DNA of 64,000 bases from Streptomyces sp. NRRL F-5123 (GCF_000721495.1 NZ_JOHY01000001.1:62001-126000); one strand, 5' to 3'. Positions 39,269 through 48,941 are shown, counted from the first letter of the stretch. The notes: a model not told the origin generated them from the sequence alone. Made by a program: numbers and translations.

Positions 39269-41284
39269 ATGTCCCGCACCCGCCGGATACCCGTCCCACG
39301 CGGACCCGTACGTCCCGGCGCCGAGGCGCGCTCGGCCCTGTCGCCGGCCGTCGGCGCGGCGATCACGGGCGGCTTCTGGCACGCGCGCCGCACGGTGAAC
39401 GCCACGGTCAGCATCCCGCAGGGGCCGGGGCTGCTGGAGTCGGCGGGAAACCTGCACGACCTGCGGCTGGTCGCCGGCGCCGCCGAGGGCGCCTTCGAGG
39501 GCGACTACCCCTTCATGGACTCCGACGTCTACAAGTGGCTGGAGGCCGCCGCCTGGCAGCTCGGCCAGCAGAGCCCGGCGGGCGCGCCGGGCGCCGGCGA
39601 CTCCGCCGCCCTGCAGAAGGAGGTCGACCGCATCGTCGCCCTCGTCGCCGCGGCGCAGGAGTCCGACGGCTACCTCAACACCTGGGTCCAGGCGGGCAAG
39701 GGCGGCGCCCGCTACGCCGATCTGCGCTGGGGCCACGAGCTCTACTGCGCGGGCCACCTCATCCAGGCCGCCGTCGCCCACCACCGCAGCACCGGCGGCA
39801 CCGAACTGCTCGACGTGGCCGTCCGGTTCGCCGACCAGATCGACGCCACCTTCGGCCCGGGCAAGCCGCTCGACGGCTTCGACGGCCACCCCGAGGTCGA
39901 GACCGCGCTCGTCGAGCTCTACCGCGAGACCGGCGAGCGCCGCTACCTCGACCTGGCCGGCTGGTTCGTCGACCGCCACGGCCACGGCGTGCTCGGCGGC
40001 GAGGCGTACTGCCAGGACCGGGTGCCGCTGCGCGAGCAGGAGAACGTCGAGGGCCACGCCGTACGCCAGCTCTACCTGCTCGCGGCGGCCGCCGACCTGG
40101 CCGCGGAGACCGGGGACGCGGAGCTGCGCGCGGCGTGCGAGCGGCTCTGGTCGGCGATGGTGGCGACCAAGACGCACATCACCGGCGGCCTGGGCGCGCA
40201 CCACCACCACGAGGAGTTCGGGGACCCGTACGAACTGCCCACCGAGCGCGCCTACTGCGAGACCTGCGCGGCCGTCGCCTCGGTGCACTACAGCTGGCGG
40301 ATGGCGCTGCTCACCGGCGACGCCCGCTACGGCGACCTCATCGAGCGCACCCTCTTCAACGGCTTCCTCGCCGGGGTGTCGCTGGACGGCGACCGCTGGC
40401 TCTACGTCAACCCGCTGCAGGTGCGCGACGGCCACACCGACACCGGCGGCGACCAGTCCGCCCGCCGCACCCGCTGGTTCCGCTGCGCCTGCTGCCCGCC
40501 CAACGTCATGCGGCTGCTGGCCGGCCTGGAGCACTACATCGCCACCGGCAGCGCCACCGGCCTCCAGCTCCACCAGTACGCCACCGGCCGCTACACCGTG
40601 GACGCCGCAGGCACCGCCCTGAGTGTGAGCGTTAACACCGCCTACCCGGACCACGGCACGATCGCGGTCACCGTGGAGGGAATCGACGGTGAGGGTGCCG
40701 ACGGTGACGCAGCCGCGGCCGCCCGGCCCTGGACGCTCTCGCTGCGCATCCCCCAGTGGTGCCGCGACTTCTCGGTGACCGTGGCCGGGCAGCCGCCGGT
40801 GCACCCCGCGGTCGAGGACGGCTGGCTGCGCGTCGAGCGGGCCTGGGCGCCCGGCGACGAGGTCGTGCTGGACCTCCGGCTGGACGTACGGCGTACGGCC
40901 GCCGACCCGCGGGCGGACGCGGTACGCGGCTGCGTCGCCATCGAGCGCGGCCCGCTCGTCTACTGCCTCGAACAGGCCGACCAGGACGGCGGCGGCCTGG
41001 ACGACCTGGTGCTCGACCTCTCCCACCCGCTGACCGCGGCCGAACGCCCCGACCTGCTCGGCGGTGTCGTCACCGTCCGGGCCACCGGGCGCAGGCCCGC
41101 CGTCCGCGCCGCCACCGGCTCCGCGTGGTGGCCCTACCGGGAGGCGGACAACGGCGCCGGCGCGGAAGCCGGTGAGCCCGTGGCGCTCACCGCCGTCCCC
41201 TACCACGCCTGGGCCAACCGCCGCGACGGCAGCATGCGCGTCTGGATCCCCACCGGGCAGCCCGCGGAGCGCCCCACCGGATGA
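39269..41284 (+). CDS. GH127-family beta-L-arabinofuranosidase
   Basis: A 671-residue (alpha/alpha)6-barrel glycosidase. Catalytic and zinc residues of the GH127 type are visible: EEFG (acid Glu region) and RAYCETCA around residues 325-335, then FRCACCPPN near residue 410, which holds the Cys nucleophile and Zn-binding Cys. No signal peptide is seen, so it acts inside the cell on imported oligosaccharides. GGGGAG precedes the ATG. It is the first gene of the LacI-controlled operon and removes beta-arabinofuranose from arabinogalactan- or extensin-type glycans. Confidence 0.9.
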   Translation: MSRTRRIPVPRGPVRPGAEARSALSPAVGAAITGGFWHARRTVNATVSIPQGPGLLESAGNLHDLRLVAGAAEGAFEGDYPFMDSDVYKWLEAAAWQLGQQSPAGAPGAGDSAALQKEVDRIVALVAAAQESDGYLNTWVQAGKGGARYADLRWGHELYCAGHLIQAAVAHHRSTGGTELLDVAVRFADQIDATFGPGKPLDGFDGHPEVETALVELYRETGERRYLDLAGWFVDRHGHGVLGGEAYCQDRVPLREQENVEGHAVRQLYLLAAAADLAAETGDAELRAACERLWSAMVATKTHITGGLGAHHHHEEFGDPYELPTERAYCETCAAVASVHYSWRMALLTGDARYGDLIERTLFNGFLAGVSLDGDRWLYVNPLQVRDGHTDTGGDQSARRTRWFRCACCPPNVMRLLAGLEHYIATGSATGLQLHQYATGRYTVDAAGTALSVSVNTAYPDHGTIAVTVEGIDGEGADGDAAAAARPWTLSLRIPQWCRDFSVTVAGQPPVHPAVEDGWLRVERAWAPGDEVVLDLRLDVRRTAADPRADAVRGCVAIERGPLVYCLEQADQDGGGLDDLVLDLSHPLTAAERPDLLGGVVTVRATGRRPAVRAATGSAWWPYREADNGAGAEAGEPVALTAVPYHAWANRRDGSMRVWIPTGQPAERPTG

Positions 41285-41384
41285 CCCGGCAGCCGGCCAC
41301 CCCTCCCACGCCCCTCCCACCCCTCCCCGGCGGCAGCCCGACAGCCGCCGCCGGGCCCTCGGAAAAGTCAAGGACGACACGACC

Positions 41385-42632
41385 ATGAGACACTCGCGCA
41401 CCGCCCTCGTCGCCGCGGCCGCGGCATCGCTCGCACTGACCGGCGTCAGCGCCTGCGGGGGCTCCGGCTCCGGCGGCTCCTCCTCCGCGGCCTCGGGCAC
41501 GTACACCTTCTGGGACCCCTACCCGCAGTTCGGCCCCACCGACGCCTGGGCGAAGCTCGTCACCTCCTGCGGCAAGCAGGCCGGGGTGAGCGTCAAGCGG
41601 ACCGCGATGGACACCACGGACCTGAACAACAAGGCACTGCTGGCGGGGCAGAAGGGCAACCTGCCGGACGTGATGCTGGTCGACAACCCCATCGTCTCCA
41701 CCCTCACCGAGGCCGGGATCCTCAACAAGACCACCGACGTCGGCCTCGACACCGCCGCCATGCAGAAGAACATCGTGGGCGCGGGTGTCGTCGACGGCTC
41801 CGCGTACGGCGTCCCGATCGGCGCCAACACGCTGGCGCTGTACTACAACGCCGACATCCTGAAGAAGGCCGCGGTCGACCCCGCGTCGATCACCGACTGG
41901 GCCTCGCTCACCGCGGCCCTGGAGAAGGTCAAGGCCGCCGGCTCCAAGGGCATCAGCTTCGGCGCCATCGGCACCGAGGAGGGCAGCTTCCAGTTCCTGC
42001 CCTGGTACTGGGGATCGGGCGCGGACCTGAAGAGCCTCGACAGCGCTGCGGGGGTGAAGGCGCTGACGCTGTGGAAGGACTGGGTGGACAAGGGCCTCGC
42101 CCCCAAGGACGTGCTCACCAACACCCAGACCACCGCGTGGCAGGAGTTCGCGACCGGGCAGTACGCCTTCGGCGAGAACGGCACCTGGCAGCTCGCCAAC
42201 GCCAAGAAGGCCGGTTTCGGCTACGGGATCATCAACATCCCCGGCATCAACGGCGGTGCGGCGCCGGTGCCGACCGGCGGCGAGTTCGTCACCGTCCCCG
42301 TGCAGGACGACGACAGCCGCTACCCCGTCGACAAGAAGATCGTCGAGTGCCTGACCAGCAACGCCAACTACCTCAGCACCGACACCACGCTGTCCTACGT
42401 CGCGCCGGTCGCCGCGGTCCAGGGCCAGCAGGTCGCCGCCGACCCCGGACTCAAGCCGTGGGTGTCCGCCCTGGCCTCGGCCCGCGGGCGGACGAGCGAC
42501 GGGCTCGGCACCCGCTACCCCGTCATCTCCGAGCAGCTGTGGACGGCGGTGCAGAGCGCGCTGTCCGGCGCCAAGTCCCCGCAGGACGCCCTCTCCGCGG
42601 CCCAGCAAGCCGTCAAGAACCACCAGAGCTGA
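41385..42632 (+). CDS. ABC sugar transporter substrate-binding lipoprotein
   Basis: A 415-residue family 1 extracellular solute-binding protein. The signal peptide ends in the lipobox VSAC (Cys near residue 24), followed by a Gly/Ser linker. GNLPDVMLVDNP, YGVPIGANTLALYYN and the later W-rich segments are typical. It binds the oligosaccharide outside the membrane for the two permeases encoded next. No ATPase gene is present in the operon, which in Streptomyces usually means a shared MsiK-type ATPase is used (known for related systems, inferred here). Confidence 0.93.
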   Translation: MRHSRTALVAAAAASLALTGVSACGGSGSGGSSSAASGTYTFWDPYPQFGPTDAWAKLVTSCGKQAGVSVKRTAMDTTDLNNKALLAGQKGNLPDVMLVDNPIVSTLTEAGILNKTTDVGLDTAAMQKNIVGAGVVDGSAYGVPIGANTLALYYNADILKKAAVDPASITDWASLTAALEKVKAAGSKGISFGAIGTEEGSFQFLPWYWGSGADLKSLDSAAGVKALTLWKDWVDKGLAPKDVLTNTQTTAWQEFATGQYAFGENGTWQLANAKKAGFGYGIINIPGINGGAAPVPTGGEFVTVPVQDDDSRYPVDKKIVECLTSNANYLSTDTTLSYVAPVAAVQGQQVAADPGLKPWVSALASARGRTSDGLGTRYPVISEQLWTAVQSALSGAKSPQDALSAAQQAVKNHQS

Positions 42633-42662
42633 GCCGCGACGGCAGACCGAGGAGTCACACGC

Positions 42663-43646
42663 ATGGTCACCACCCGCGCCGGCGGCCTGGAGCGCCGGCC
42701 GGCCGTCCCCGGGACGGAGCCGGCCGGAGCCCGCCCGCACCGACAGCCCGCCCGGCGCCGCCGGCGCGGGGCGAACCCCTCCCAGCTGGTGGCCTGGGCG
42801 TTCATCGCCCCGGTCGTCGCCTACCTGGGAGCCTTCTACGCCTACCCGCTGTACCGCAACGTCGACCTGTCGGTGCGGCACTACACCGTCCGCTCCTTCG
42901 TCCAGGGCGGCGCGCCCTACTCGGGGCTCGACAACTTCCGCCAGGTCGTCGACGATCCGGCCTTCGCCGGCACGCTGCGCAACACGATGGTCTTCACCGT
43001 CGTGTCGATCCTCTTCCAGTACGTCCTGGGCCTGGCGCTCGCGGTGTTCTTCAACCGGCGCTTCCGCCTCGCGCCGACGCTGCGCGCGCTGTTCCTCGTC
43101 CCGTGGCTGCTGCCGCTGATCGTGTCGGCGTCCACCTGGTCCTGGATGTTCAACAGCGAGTCCGGGGTCGTCAACTACGCCCTGCACTTCGCCGGGGTCG
43201 ACCCGGTGGCCTGGCTCGCCTCCCCGCACTGGGCGCTGACCTCCGTGATCATTGCGAACATCTGGATCGGCATCCCCTTCAACCTGGTCATCCTCTACAG
43301 CGGCCTGCAGAACATCCCGGCCGAGCTGTACGAGGCCGCGAGCCTGGACGGGGCGAGCGGCTGGCAGCAGTTCCGGCGGATCACCTTCCCGCTGCTGCGG
43401 CCGGTCTCGGCGATCACCCTGCTGCTGGGGCTGATCTACACGCTCAAGGTCTTCGACCTGATCTGGATCATGACCAAGGGCGGGCCCGGCGACTCCTCGT
43501 CGACGCTCGCGACGTGGTCCTACCGCTTCGGATTCGGCTCGCTGCTCCCGGAGTTCGGACCCGGCGCCGCGGTCGGCAACATCCTGATCCTGATCGCCCT
43601 GTTCTTCGGGCTGTTCTACATCCGCGTCCAGAGGAGGCTGGCGTGA
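42663..43646 (+). CDS. ABC sugar transporter permease (MalF-type)
   Basis: A 327-residue protein with six membrane segments and the EAA loop EAASLDGASGWQQFRRITFPLL near residue 225, which contacts the ATPase. The N-terminal 35 residues are basic and Pro-rich. GAGGAG precedes the ATG at 42663. The stop overlaps the next permease start (GTGA). Forms the channel with its partner for the lipoprotein-bound oligosaccharide. Confidence 0.92.
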   Translation: MVTTRAGGLERRPAVPGTEPAGARPHRQPARRRRRGANPSQLVAWAFIAPVVAYLGAFYAYPLYRNVDLSVRHYTVRSFVQGGAPYSGLDNFRQVVDDPAFAGTLRNTMVFTVVSILFQYVLGLALAVFFNRRFRLAPTLRALFLVPWLLPLIVSASTWSWMFNSESGVVNYALHFAGVDPVAWLASPHWALTSVIIANIWIGIPFNLVILYSGLQNIPAELYEAASLDGASGWQQFRRITFPLLRPVSAITLLLGLIYTLKVFDLIWIMTKGGPGDSSSTLATWSYRFGFGSLLPEFGPGAAVGNILILIALFFGLFYIRVQRRLA

Positions 43647-44467
43647 CCTCCCGCGCCCGGCGTTCCCGCCGGTACACCGCCATCGGCGTCGTGCTGACCG
43701 CGATCATGCTCTTCCCGGTCTACTGGATGATCAACGTCTCGCTCACCCCGCAGCAGGACATGCGCAAGGACCCGCCCGACCTGCTGCCACTGCACGCCAC
43801 CTTCAGCGGCTACCGGGCCGTCGTCCAGGACCAGTTGCCCAACCTGGGCACCAGCCTGCTGATCGGCCTCGGCACCGTCGCGCTGACCCTCGCGCTCGCC
43901 GCCCCGGCCGGCTACGCGCTGGCCACGCTGCGCCCGCGCGGGGCGGGGGCGGTCGGGCTGCTCCTGCTGGTCGCCCAGATGATCCCGGGCATCGTCATGG
44001 CGATGGGCTTCTACGGGATCTTCCTCGACCTCGGCATCATGGACACCTGGTGGGGCCTGGTGATCGCCGACTCCACCATCGCCGTGCCCTTCGGGGTGAT
44101 GATCTTCGCGGCCTTCATGTCCGGCATCCCGGACGAGCTGATCGCCGCGGCGAGGATCGACGGCGCGAGCGTCTGGCGCACCTTCACCTCCGTCGTGCTG
44201 CCCGTCAGCCGCAACGCCGTCGTCACCGTCTCGCTGTTCAGCTTCCTGTGGGCGTGGTCGGACTTCGTCTTCGCCAACACCCTCGACAGCGGCGGCAGCA
44301 TGCGGCCCATCACGCTCGGCATCTACAAGTACATCGGCAACAACAACCAGGAGTGGAACGCCATCATGGCCACCGCCGTCGTGGCGTCCGTCCCGGCCGC
44401 CGTGCTGCTCGTCCTGGCCCAGCGCTACGTCGCCGCCGGGGTGACGGCGGGCGCCGTCAAGGACTGA
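43643..44467 (+). CDS. ABC sugar transporter permease (MalG-type)
   Basis: A 274-residue protein with six membrane segments, the EAA loop AAARIDGASVWRTFTSVVLP (about residue 170) and the characteristic PVYWMINVSL N-terminal region. Its GTG start overlaps the previous stop, so the two permeases are made in equal amount. The secreted GH43 gene starts 156 bases downstream, with room for a weak internal promoter. Confidence 0.92.
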   Translation: MTSRARRSRRYTAIGVVLTAIMLFPVYWMINVSLTPQQDMRKDPPDLLPLHATFSGYRAVVQDQLPNLGTSLLIGLGTVALTLALAAPAGYALATLRPRGAGAVGLLLLVAQMIPGIVMAMGFYGIFLDLGIMDTWWGLVIADSTIAVPFGVMIFAAFMSGIPDELIAAARIDGASVWRTFTSVVLPVSRNAVVTVSLFSFLWAWSDFVFANTLDSGGSMRPITLGIYKYIGNNNQEWNAIMATAVVASVPAAVLLVLAQRYVAAGVTAGAVKD

Positions 44468-44623
44468 CCTGCCGGCCGTCCGCCGCCGCGCCCGGCGCGG
44501 TGGCGGGCCGCCGGTGCGGGAGGACTTGGCGCTCCCGGGAGGGCCGAGGACACCCACCGCGTGCCAGATGGTTACGCAAACCTGCGTGGTCCATCCCGCT
44601 TCGACTCCCTGAGAGGTGACGCG

Positions 44624-46150
44624 ATGTCCGCCCCACCGGCTCTGCGCACACCGTCCACCCCGTCCCCGTCCCTGCCCTGGTCCCGCGTCCGGACGGCCCT
44701 GCGCCGGCTGTGGCTGCCGCTCGTCGTGGCCCTGGTCGCGGTGACGGGCGGCGCCGTCACCGGCGCGGGCCCCGCCGCGGCTGCGGGGACGGCGACGTTC
44801 ACCCCGGGCGCCGCCTGGCAGGACACCGGAGGCAACGCACTCCAGCTGCACGGCCTGGGCATCGTCAAGGCCGGCTCCACCTGGTACGGCTTCGGCGAGA
44901 ACAAGGCGGGGGAGTCGTCCTCGAACGCCGCCTTCCAGTCCGTCGCCTGCTACAGCTCCGCCGACCTCGCGCACTGGACCCGGCAGAACGACGCCCTGAC
45001 CCGGCAGAGCAGCGGCGACCTCGGCCCGAACCGCGTCGTCGAGCGCCCCAAGGTGCTCTTCAACGCCTCCACCGGCACGTACGTGATGTACCTGCACATC
45101 GACAGCAGCTCCTACGGCGAGGCCAAGGTCGGCGTCGCCACCAGCAGCACGCCCTGCGGGCCGTACAGCTACCGCGGCAGCTTCCAGCCGCTGGGGCAGC
45201 AGAGCCGCGACATCGGCCTCTTCCAGGACACCGACGGCTCGGCCTACCTGCTCACCGAGGACCGCGCCAACGGGCTGCGGATCGACCGGCTGTCGGCCGA
45301 CTACCTCTCCGTCACGTCGTCCGTGCACGTCTTCGGCGACTACGAGGCCCCCGCGATGGTGAAGGCGGACGGCCGCTACTACCTCTTCGGCTCCAGCCTC
45401 ACCGGCTGGTCCACCAACGACAACGTCTACGCGACCGCGACCTCGCTCACCGGCACCTGGTCCGCCTTCCGTCCCGTCGCGCCGGTCGGCACCCACACCT
45501 ACAACTCGCAGACGGCCAACGTGATCCCGGTGGCGGGCAGCGGCGGCACCGCGTACGTCTTCGCCGCCGACCGCTGGACCACCTCCGACCTCGGCTCGTC
45601 GCCCGAGGTGTGGCTGCCGCTGACCCTCGGCGGCGGCACGGCGGCGGTCTCCTGGCAGAACTCCTGGACCCTCGACACCGCCGCCGGCACCTGGACCGGC
45701 ACGAGCAACCCCGCCGACGGCACGTACCGGATCACCGCCGCGAGCAGCGGCAAGCGCCTCGACGTCAAGGACGCCGCGACCGCGGACGGCTCAGCCGTCG
45801 AGCAGTGGAGCGCCAACTCGGGCACCAACCAGCAGTGGACCCTGCACCGTGTCGCCGGCAGCACCTACACCGTGACCGGCGTGGGCAGCGGCAAGCAGCT
45901 GGACGTACCCGGCGGCTCCACCGCGGCCGGCACCCGGCTGGACATCCGCGGCGCGGACGGCGCGGCCGACCAGCGCTGGGTCCTCCAGGCCGCCGGCGGC
46001 TACACGTCACCGTCCGGCTCCTCCTACGTCCTGGTCAACCTCGGCAGCGGCCTCGTCGCCGACGTGGCCGGCGGATCGACGGCGGACGGCGCCCTCGTCG
46101 AGCAGTGGGACGCCAACGGCGGCAGCAACCAGACCTGGTCGCTCGGCTGA
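44624..46150 (+). CDS. Secreted GH43 exo-beta-1,3-galactanase-like enzyme with ricin-type lectin domain
   Basis: A 508-residue protein. An N-terminal signal peptide (basic RRLW, hydrophobic core, Ala-rich end near residue 54) is followed by a five-bladed GH43 domain. The VERPKVLFN segment followed by TGTYVMYLH is characteristic of the galactan 1,3-beta-galactosidase group (GH43 subfamily 24). The last 140 or so residues are a CBM13/ricin-B trefoil with repeated QQW-like motifs (NQQWTL, DQRWVL, NQTWSL). With intracellular GH127 it would degrade side-chained arabinogalactan. GAGAGGTGA precedes the ATG. Confidence 0.87.
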   Translation: MSAPPALRTPSTPSPSLPWSRVRTALRRLWLPLVVALVAVTGGAVTGAGPAAAAGTATFTPGAAWQDTGGNALQLHGLGIVKAGSTWYGFGENKAGESSSNAAFQSVACYSSADLAHWTRQNDALTRQSSGDLGPNRVVERPKVLFNASTGTYVMYLHIDSSSYGEAKVGVATSSTPCGPYSYRGSFQPLGQQSRDIGLFQDTDGSAYLLTEDRANGLRIDRLSADYLSVTSSVHVFGDYEAPAMVKADGRYYLFGSSLTGWSTNDNVYATATSLTGTWSAFRPVAPVGTHTYNSQTANVIPVAGSGGTAYVFAADRWTTSDLGSSPEVWLPLTLGGGTAAVSWQNSWTLDTAAGTWTGTSNPADGTYRITAASSGKRLDVKDAATADGSAVEQWSANSGTNQQWTLHRVAGSTYTVTGVGSGKQLDVPGGSTAAGTRLDIRGADGAADQRWVLQAAGGYTSPSGSSYVLVNLGSGLVADVAGGSTADGALVEQWDANGGSNQTWSLG

Positions 46151-46205
46151 CGACGACCGGGAACCCCGGGGCCCCGGCGCGGGCCGGGGACCCGGGCGAC
46201 CCGTT

Positions 46206-47114
46206 CTACCCGGCGGCCAGCCGGCGCAGCGCGGCGCGCGCGGGCGGGCCCCAGGTGGACTTGCCGCCAAGGCGCCCGTGGTCGCCGGCATGACCGATGT
46301 GCAGGCACATCAGGGCGCGCGCCACCGCGTGACCGCGGGCCCGTCGCAGCATCGCCGGGTCGGGGGAGGGCCGGTAGGCCTCGTGGAAGCGGTCTGCGGC
46401 GCCGTCCGGGAGCAGGATCCAGGCGGCGGCGAGGTCGAAGGCGGGGTCGCCCGCGAAGAGGTCGCCGAAGTCGATCACGCCGCAGAAGGTGCCGTCGGCG
46501 GTCAGTACGTTGGCCGGGTGCAGGTCGCCGTGCAGCCACATCGGCGGGCCCGCCCACTCGGGCGCCGCGGCGGCGTCCTCCCAGACCGCCCGGATCGCGT
46601 CCGGGGCGTCCACCAGGCCGAGTTCCGCGGCCGAGGCGAGCGCGCCCTCGACGTGCTCGGCGGCGGCCGAGAGCGGACCGCCGCGGCCCCGTCCCGCGGG
46701 CGCGCCCTCGGGGGCCGGGCGGTGCAGGGCGGTCAGGAAGGCGGCCAGGGCGTCGGCGGACTCCGCGGCCCGCGTCGCCGGGGCGCGGTCGGCGGGCTCG
46801 CCGGGCACCCACGTGGTGACGATCCAGCTGCGCGGGAAGCGCGCGGAGGGTTCGCCCAGGTGCTGCGGGACGGGGACCGGGAGCGGCAGGCCCGGGGCCA
46901 GCCCGGGCAGCCAGGCGTGCTCCTTGCGCAGCAGCTCGTCCGCGGACTGCGTCGCCCAGGGCAGCCGTACGGCCAGGTCGTCGCCCAGCCGCCAGATCTG
47001 GTTGTCCCATCCGCGCGCCCCGAGCACGATGGGCCGGTCGGCGAGGTCGGGACGCTGCTCGCGCAGCAGCTCCCGGATCAGTTCCTCGGTGATGTCCGTC
47101 TCGGTGGCTGTCAT
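46206..47114 (-). CDS. Aminoglycoside phosphotransferase (APH)-family kinase
   Basis: A 302-residue protein with the kinase catalytic loop HGDLHPANVL (about residue 200), the metal-binding IDFGDLFAGDPAFDLA and the N-lobe DNQIWRLGDDLAVRLP. The family phosphorylates aminoglycosides, macrolides or small metabolites such as homoserine or choline; the substrate is not deducible. The ATG at 47112-47114 starts at a typical N-terminus. It stands alone between a convergent galactanase gene and the helicase. It could give resistance but is not in the biosynthetic region. Confidence 0.85.
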   Translation of the reverse strand: MTATETDITEELIRELLREQRPDLADRPIVLGARGWDNQIWRLGDDLAVRLPWATQSADELLRKEHAWLPGLAPGLPLPVPVPQHLGEPSARFPRSWIVTTWVPGEPADRAPATRAAESADALAAFLTALHRPAPEGAPAGRGRGGPLSAAAEHVEGALASAAELGLVDAPDAIRAVWEDAAAAPEWAGPPMWLHGDLHPANVLTADGTFCGVIDFGDLFAGDPAFDLAAAWILLPDGAADRFHEAYRPSPDPAMLRRARGHAVARALMCLHIGHAGDHGRLGGKSTWGPPARAALRRLAAG

Positions 47115-47211
47115 GCCGGGCAACGCTAGTGCTGTGACCGGGAGGGTTCCACCGGCTTGCGACGCCCGGCACGGCACCTCGCTGCGTTGCCGCATCGACC
47201 GAGTAGGCCCA

Positions 47212-48840
47212 CTACGAGGCCGATCCGGCGCCTTGCGACGCACCGCACGCGGCGCCGGCGCCCTGGGCGGACGCCCGGCCTCCGGCGCCTGCGGCCGGCT
47301 TGCGCGCGGTGGCCGTGCCTGCGGCTGCGGCGCCCGCCGCGGTGCTCGCCGCGGAGCGGCGGCGTCCGGGCTGGGCTGCGGCCTTGGTGCCGGACTGGCC
47401 GGCGGACCTGGCACCCGACCTGCCCCCGGACTGGCCGCCGGACCTGCCCCCGGACTGGCCGCCGGACCTGCCGCCGGACTGGCCGCCCGACCTCGCGGCG
47501 GGCTTGCGCGGCGGGCGGGACTTGGCCGGGGCGGGGGGCTGCGGGACCTCGATCGTGACCGGCGTGCCGGACGGCACGCGGGCCCCGGTGATCTCGGCCA
47601 GCTCGGCGTCGCTGGACGTGACGCGGGCGATCCGGGGGCGGATGCCGGCGTGCGACATCAGCCGGGTGACGTCCCGCTTCTGCTCGGGCAGCACCAGCGT
47701 GACCACGCTGCCGGAACCCCCCGCGCGGGCGGTACGGCCGCCGCGGTGCAGGTAGTCCTTGTGGTCGGTCGGCGGATCGACGTTCACCACGAGGTCGAGG
47801 TCGTCGATGTGTATGCCGCGGGCGGCGACGTTCGTGGCCACCAGCGCGGTGACCTCGCCGCTGCGGAACTGCTCCAGGGTCCGGTTGCGCTGCGGCTGGG
47901 AGCGCCCGCCGTGCAGGGCGGCCGCGCGGACCCCGACGGACAGCAGCCGCTTGGTGAGCCGGTCGGCGGACCGCTTGGTGTCGAGGAAGAGGAGGACCCG
48001 CCCGTCACGGGCCGCGATGTGCGCGGTGACGGTCTTCTTGTCGGTCTCGTCCTGGAGGTGGAGCACATGGTGCTCCATCGTGGTCACCGCACCGGCGGAC
48101 GGGTCCACCGAGTGGACCACGGGGTCCGTCAGGAACCGCTGCACCAGGCGGTCGATGTTGTGGTCCAGGGTGGCCGAGAAGAGCATCCGCTGGCCGTCGG
48201 GCCGCACCTGCCGGATCAGCTTGGTGATCTGCGGCAGGAAGCCCATGTCGGTCATCTGGTCCGCCTCGTCCAGCACCGTGATGCGGACGTCGTCGAGCAC
48301 GCAGTCGCCGCGGTCGACGAGGTCGTTGAGCCTGCCGGGGCTCGCGACGACCACCTCGGCGCCGCGCCGCAGCGTCGTGGCCTGCTTGGTGATCGACAGC
48401 CCGCCGACCACGGTCGCCAGCCGCAGGTTGACCGCGGTCGCGTACGGCGCCAGCGCGTCCGTCACCTGCTGGGCGAGTTCGCGGGTGGGGACCAGCACGA
48501 GGGCCAGCGGTGCCTTGGGCTGCGCGCGCAGCCCGGCGGTCCGGGCCAGCAGGGCGAGCCCGAAGGCCAGCGTCTTGCCGGAGCCGGTGCGTCCGCGCCC
48601 CAGCAGGTCGCGGCCGGCGAGCGAGTTGGGCAGCGTGGCGGCCTGGATCGGGAAGGGTGTGGTCAGGCCCTGCGCGGTGAGCGTCGCGAGCAGCCCCGCG
48701 GGCATGTCCAGGTCGGCGAACTCCTCGACGGCGGGAAGTGCGGGCGTCGTGTTCTCCGGCACCCGGAATTCCCTGGGCGACGACGGGGCCGACGAGGGCG
48801 CGGCGGCGCGGCCGTTCGGCTTCTGGGACCTGCGGGACAT
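47212..48840 (-). CDS. DEAD-box RNA helicase
   Basis: A 542-residue ATP-dependent RNA helicase. Q-motif region FADLDMPAGLLATLTAQGLTTPFPIQAA, Walker A GRGRTGSGKT, PTRELA, VLDEADQM, SAT, and C-terminal ATNVAARGIHIDDLDLVVNVD and HRGGRTARAG are all intact. The C-terminal 170 residues are a basic, low-complexity Ser-Gly-Gly-Arg/Gln tail that probably binds RNA. It lies next to a cold-shock protein gene on the same strand, but a strong terminator separates them. Role in cold adaptation, rRNA maturation or mRNA turnover is likely. Confidence 0.94.
   Translation of the reverse strand: MSRRSQKPNGRAAAPSSAPSSPREFRVPENTTPALPAVEEFADLDMPAGLLATLTAQGLTTPFPIQAATLPNSLAGRDLLGRGRTGSGKTLAFGLALLARTAGLRAQPKAPLALVLVPTRELAQQVTDALAPYATAVNLRLATVVGGLSITKQATTLRRGAEVVVASPGRLNDLVDRGDCVLDDVRITVLDEADQMTDMGFLPQITKLIRQVRPDGQRMLFSATLDHNIDRLVQRFLTDPVVHSVDPSAGAVTTMEHHVLHLQDETDKKTVTAHIAARDGRVLLFLDTKRSADRLTKRLLSVGVRAAALHGGRSQPQRNRTLEQFRSGEVTALVATNVAARGIHIDDLDLVVNVDPPTDHKDYLHRGGRTARAGGSGSVVTLVLPEQKRDVTRLMSHAGIRPRIARVTSSDAELAEITGARVPSGTPVTIEVPQPPAPAKSRPPRKPAARSGGQSGGRSGGQSGGRSGGQSGGRSGARSAGQSGTKAAAQPGRRRSAASTAAGAAAAGTATARKPAAGAGGRASAQGAGAACGASQGAGSAS
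47417..47488 (-). repeat. 24-base tandem repeat (3 copies) in helicase tail
   Basis: Three consecutive 24-base units beginning GACCTGCCCCCGGACTGG (third copy with two changes) encode a repeated octapeptide of Ser, Gly, Arg and Gln in the disordered helicase tail. The copy number is probably variable between strains. Confidence 0.85.
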
Positions 48841-48871
48841 GGGGCTGTCTGCCTTCCTGGATACAACACAA

Positions 48872-48906
48872 ACCGGGATCCGCACCGTGACGGTGCGGAT
48901 CCCGGT
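48872..48906 (-). terminator. Strong terminator after cold-shock gene
   Basis: A perfect 16-base stem ACCGGGATCCGCACCG/CGGTGCGGATCCCGGT with a 3-base loop. On the minus strand it is followed by the T-rich TGTGTTGTAT. It isolates the cold-shock gene from the helicase gene. Confidence 0.9.
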
Positions 48907-48941
48907 GAGCTACTCCGCGTTACGGCTTCGCGTTACGGCAA

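Noticed and set aside
46151..46205. GC-rich imperfect symmetry between the galactanase and APH genes as a terminator
   Set aside because: Several pairings are possible but none is long and clean enough to list.
47417..47488. Short repeat array considered as CRISPR
   Set aside because: Units are directly adjacent with no spacers and lie in frame inside the helicase coding sequence.
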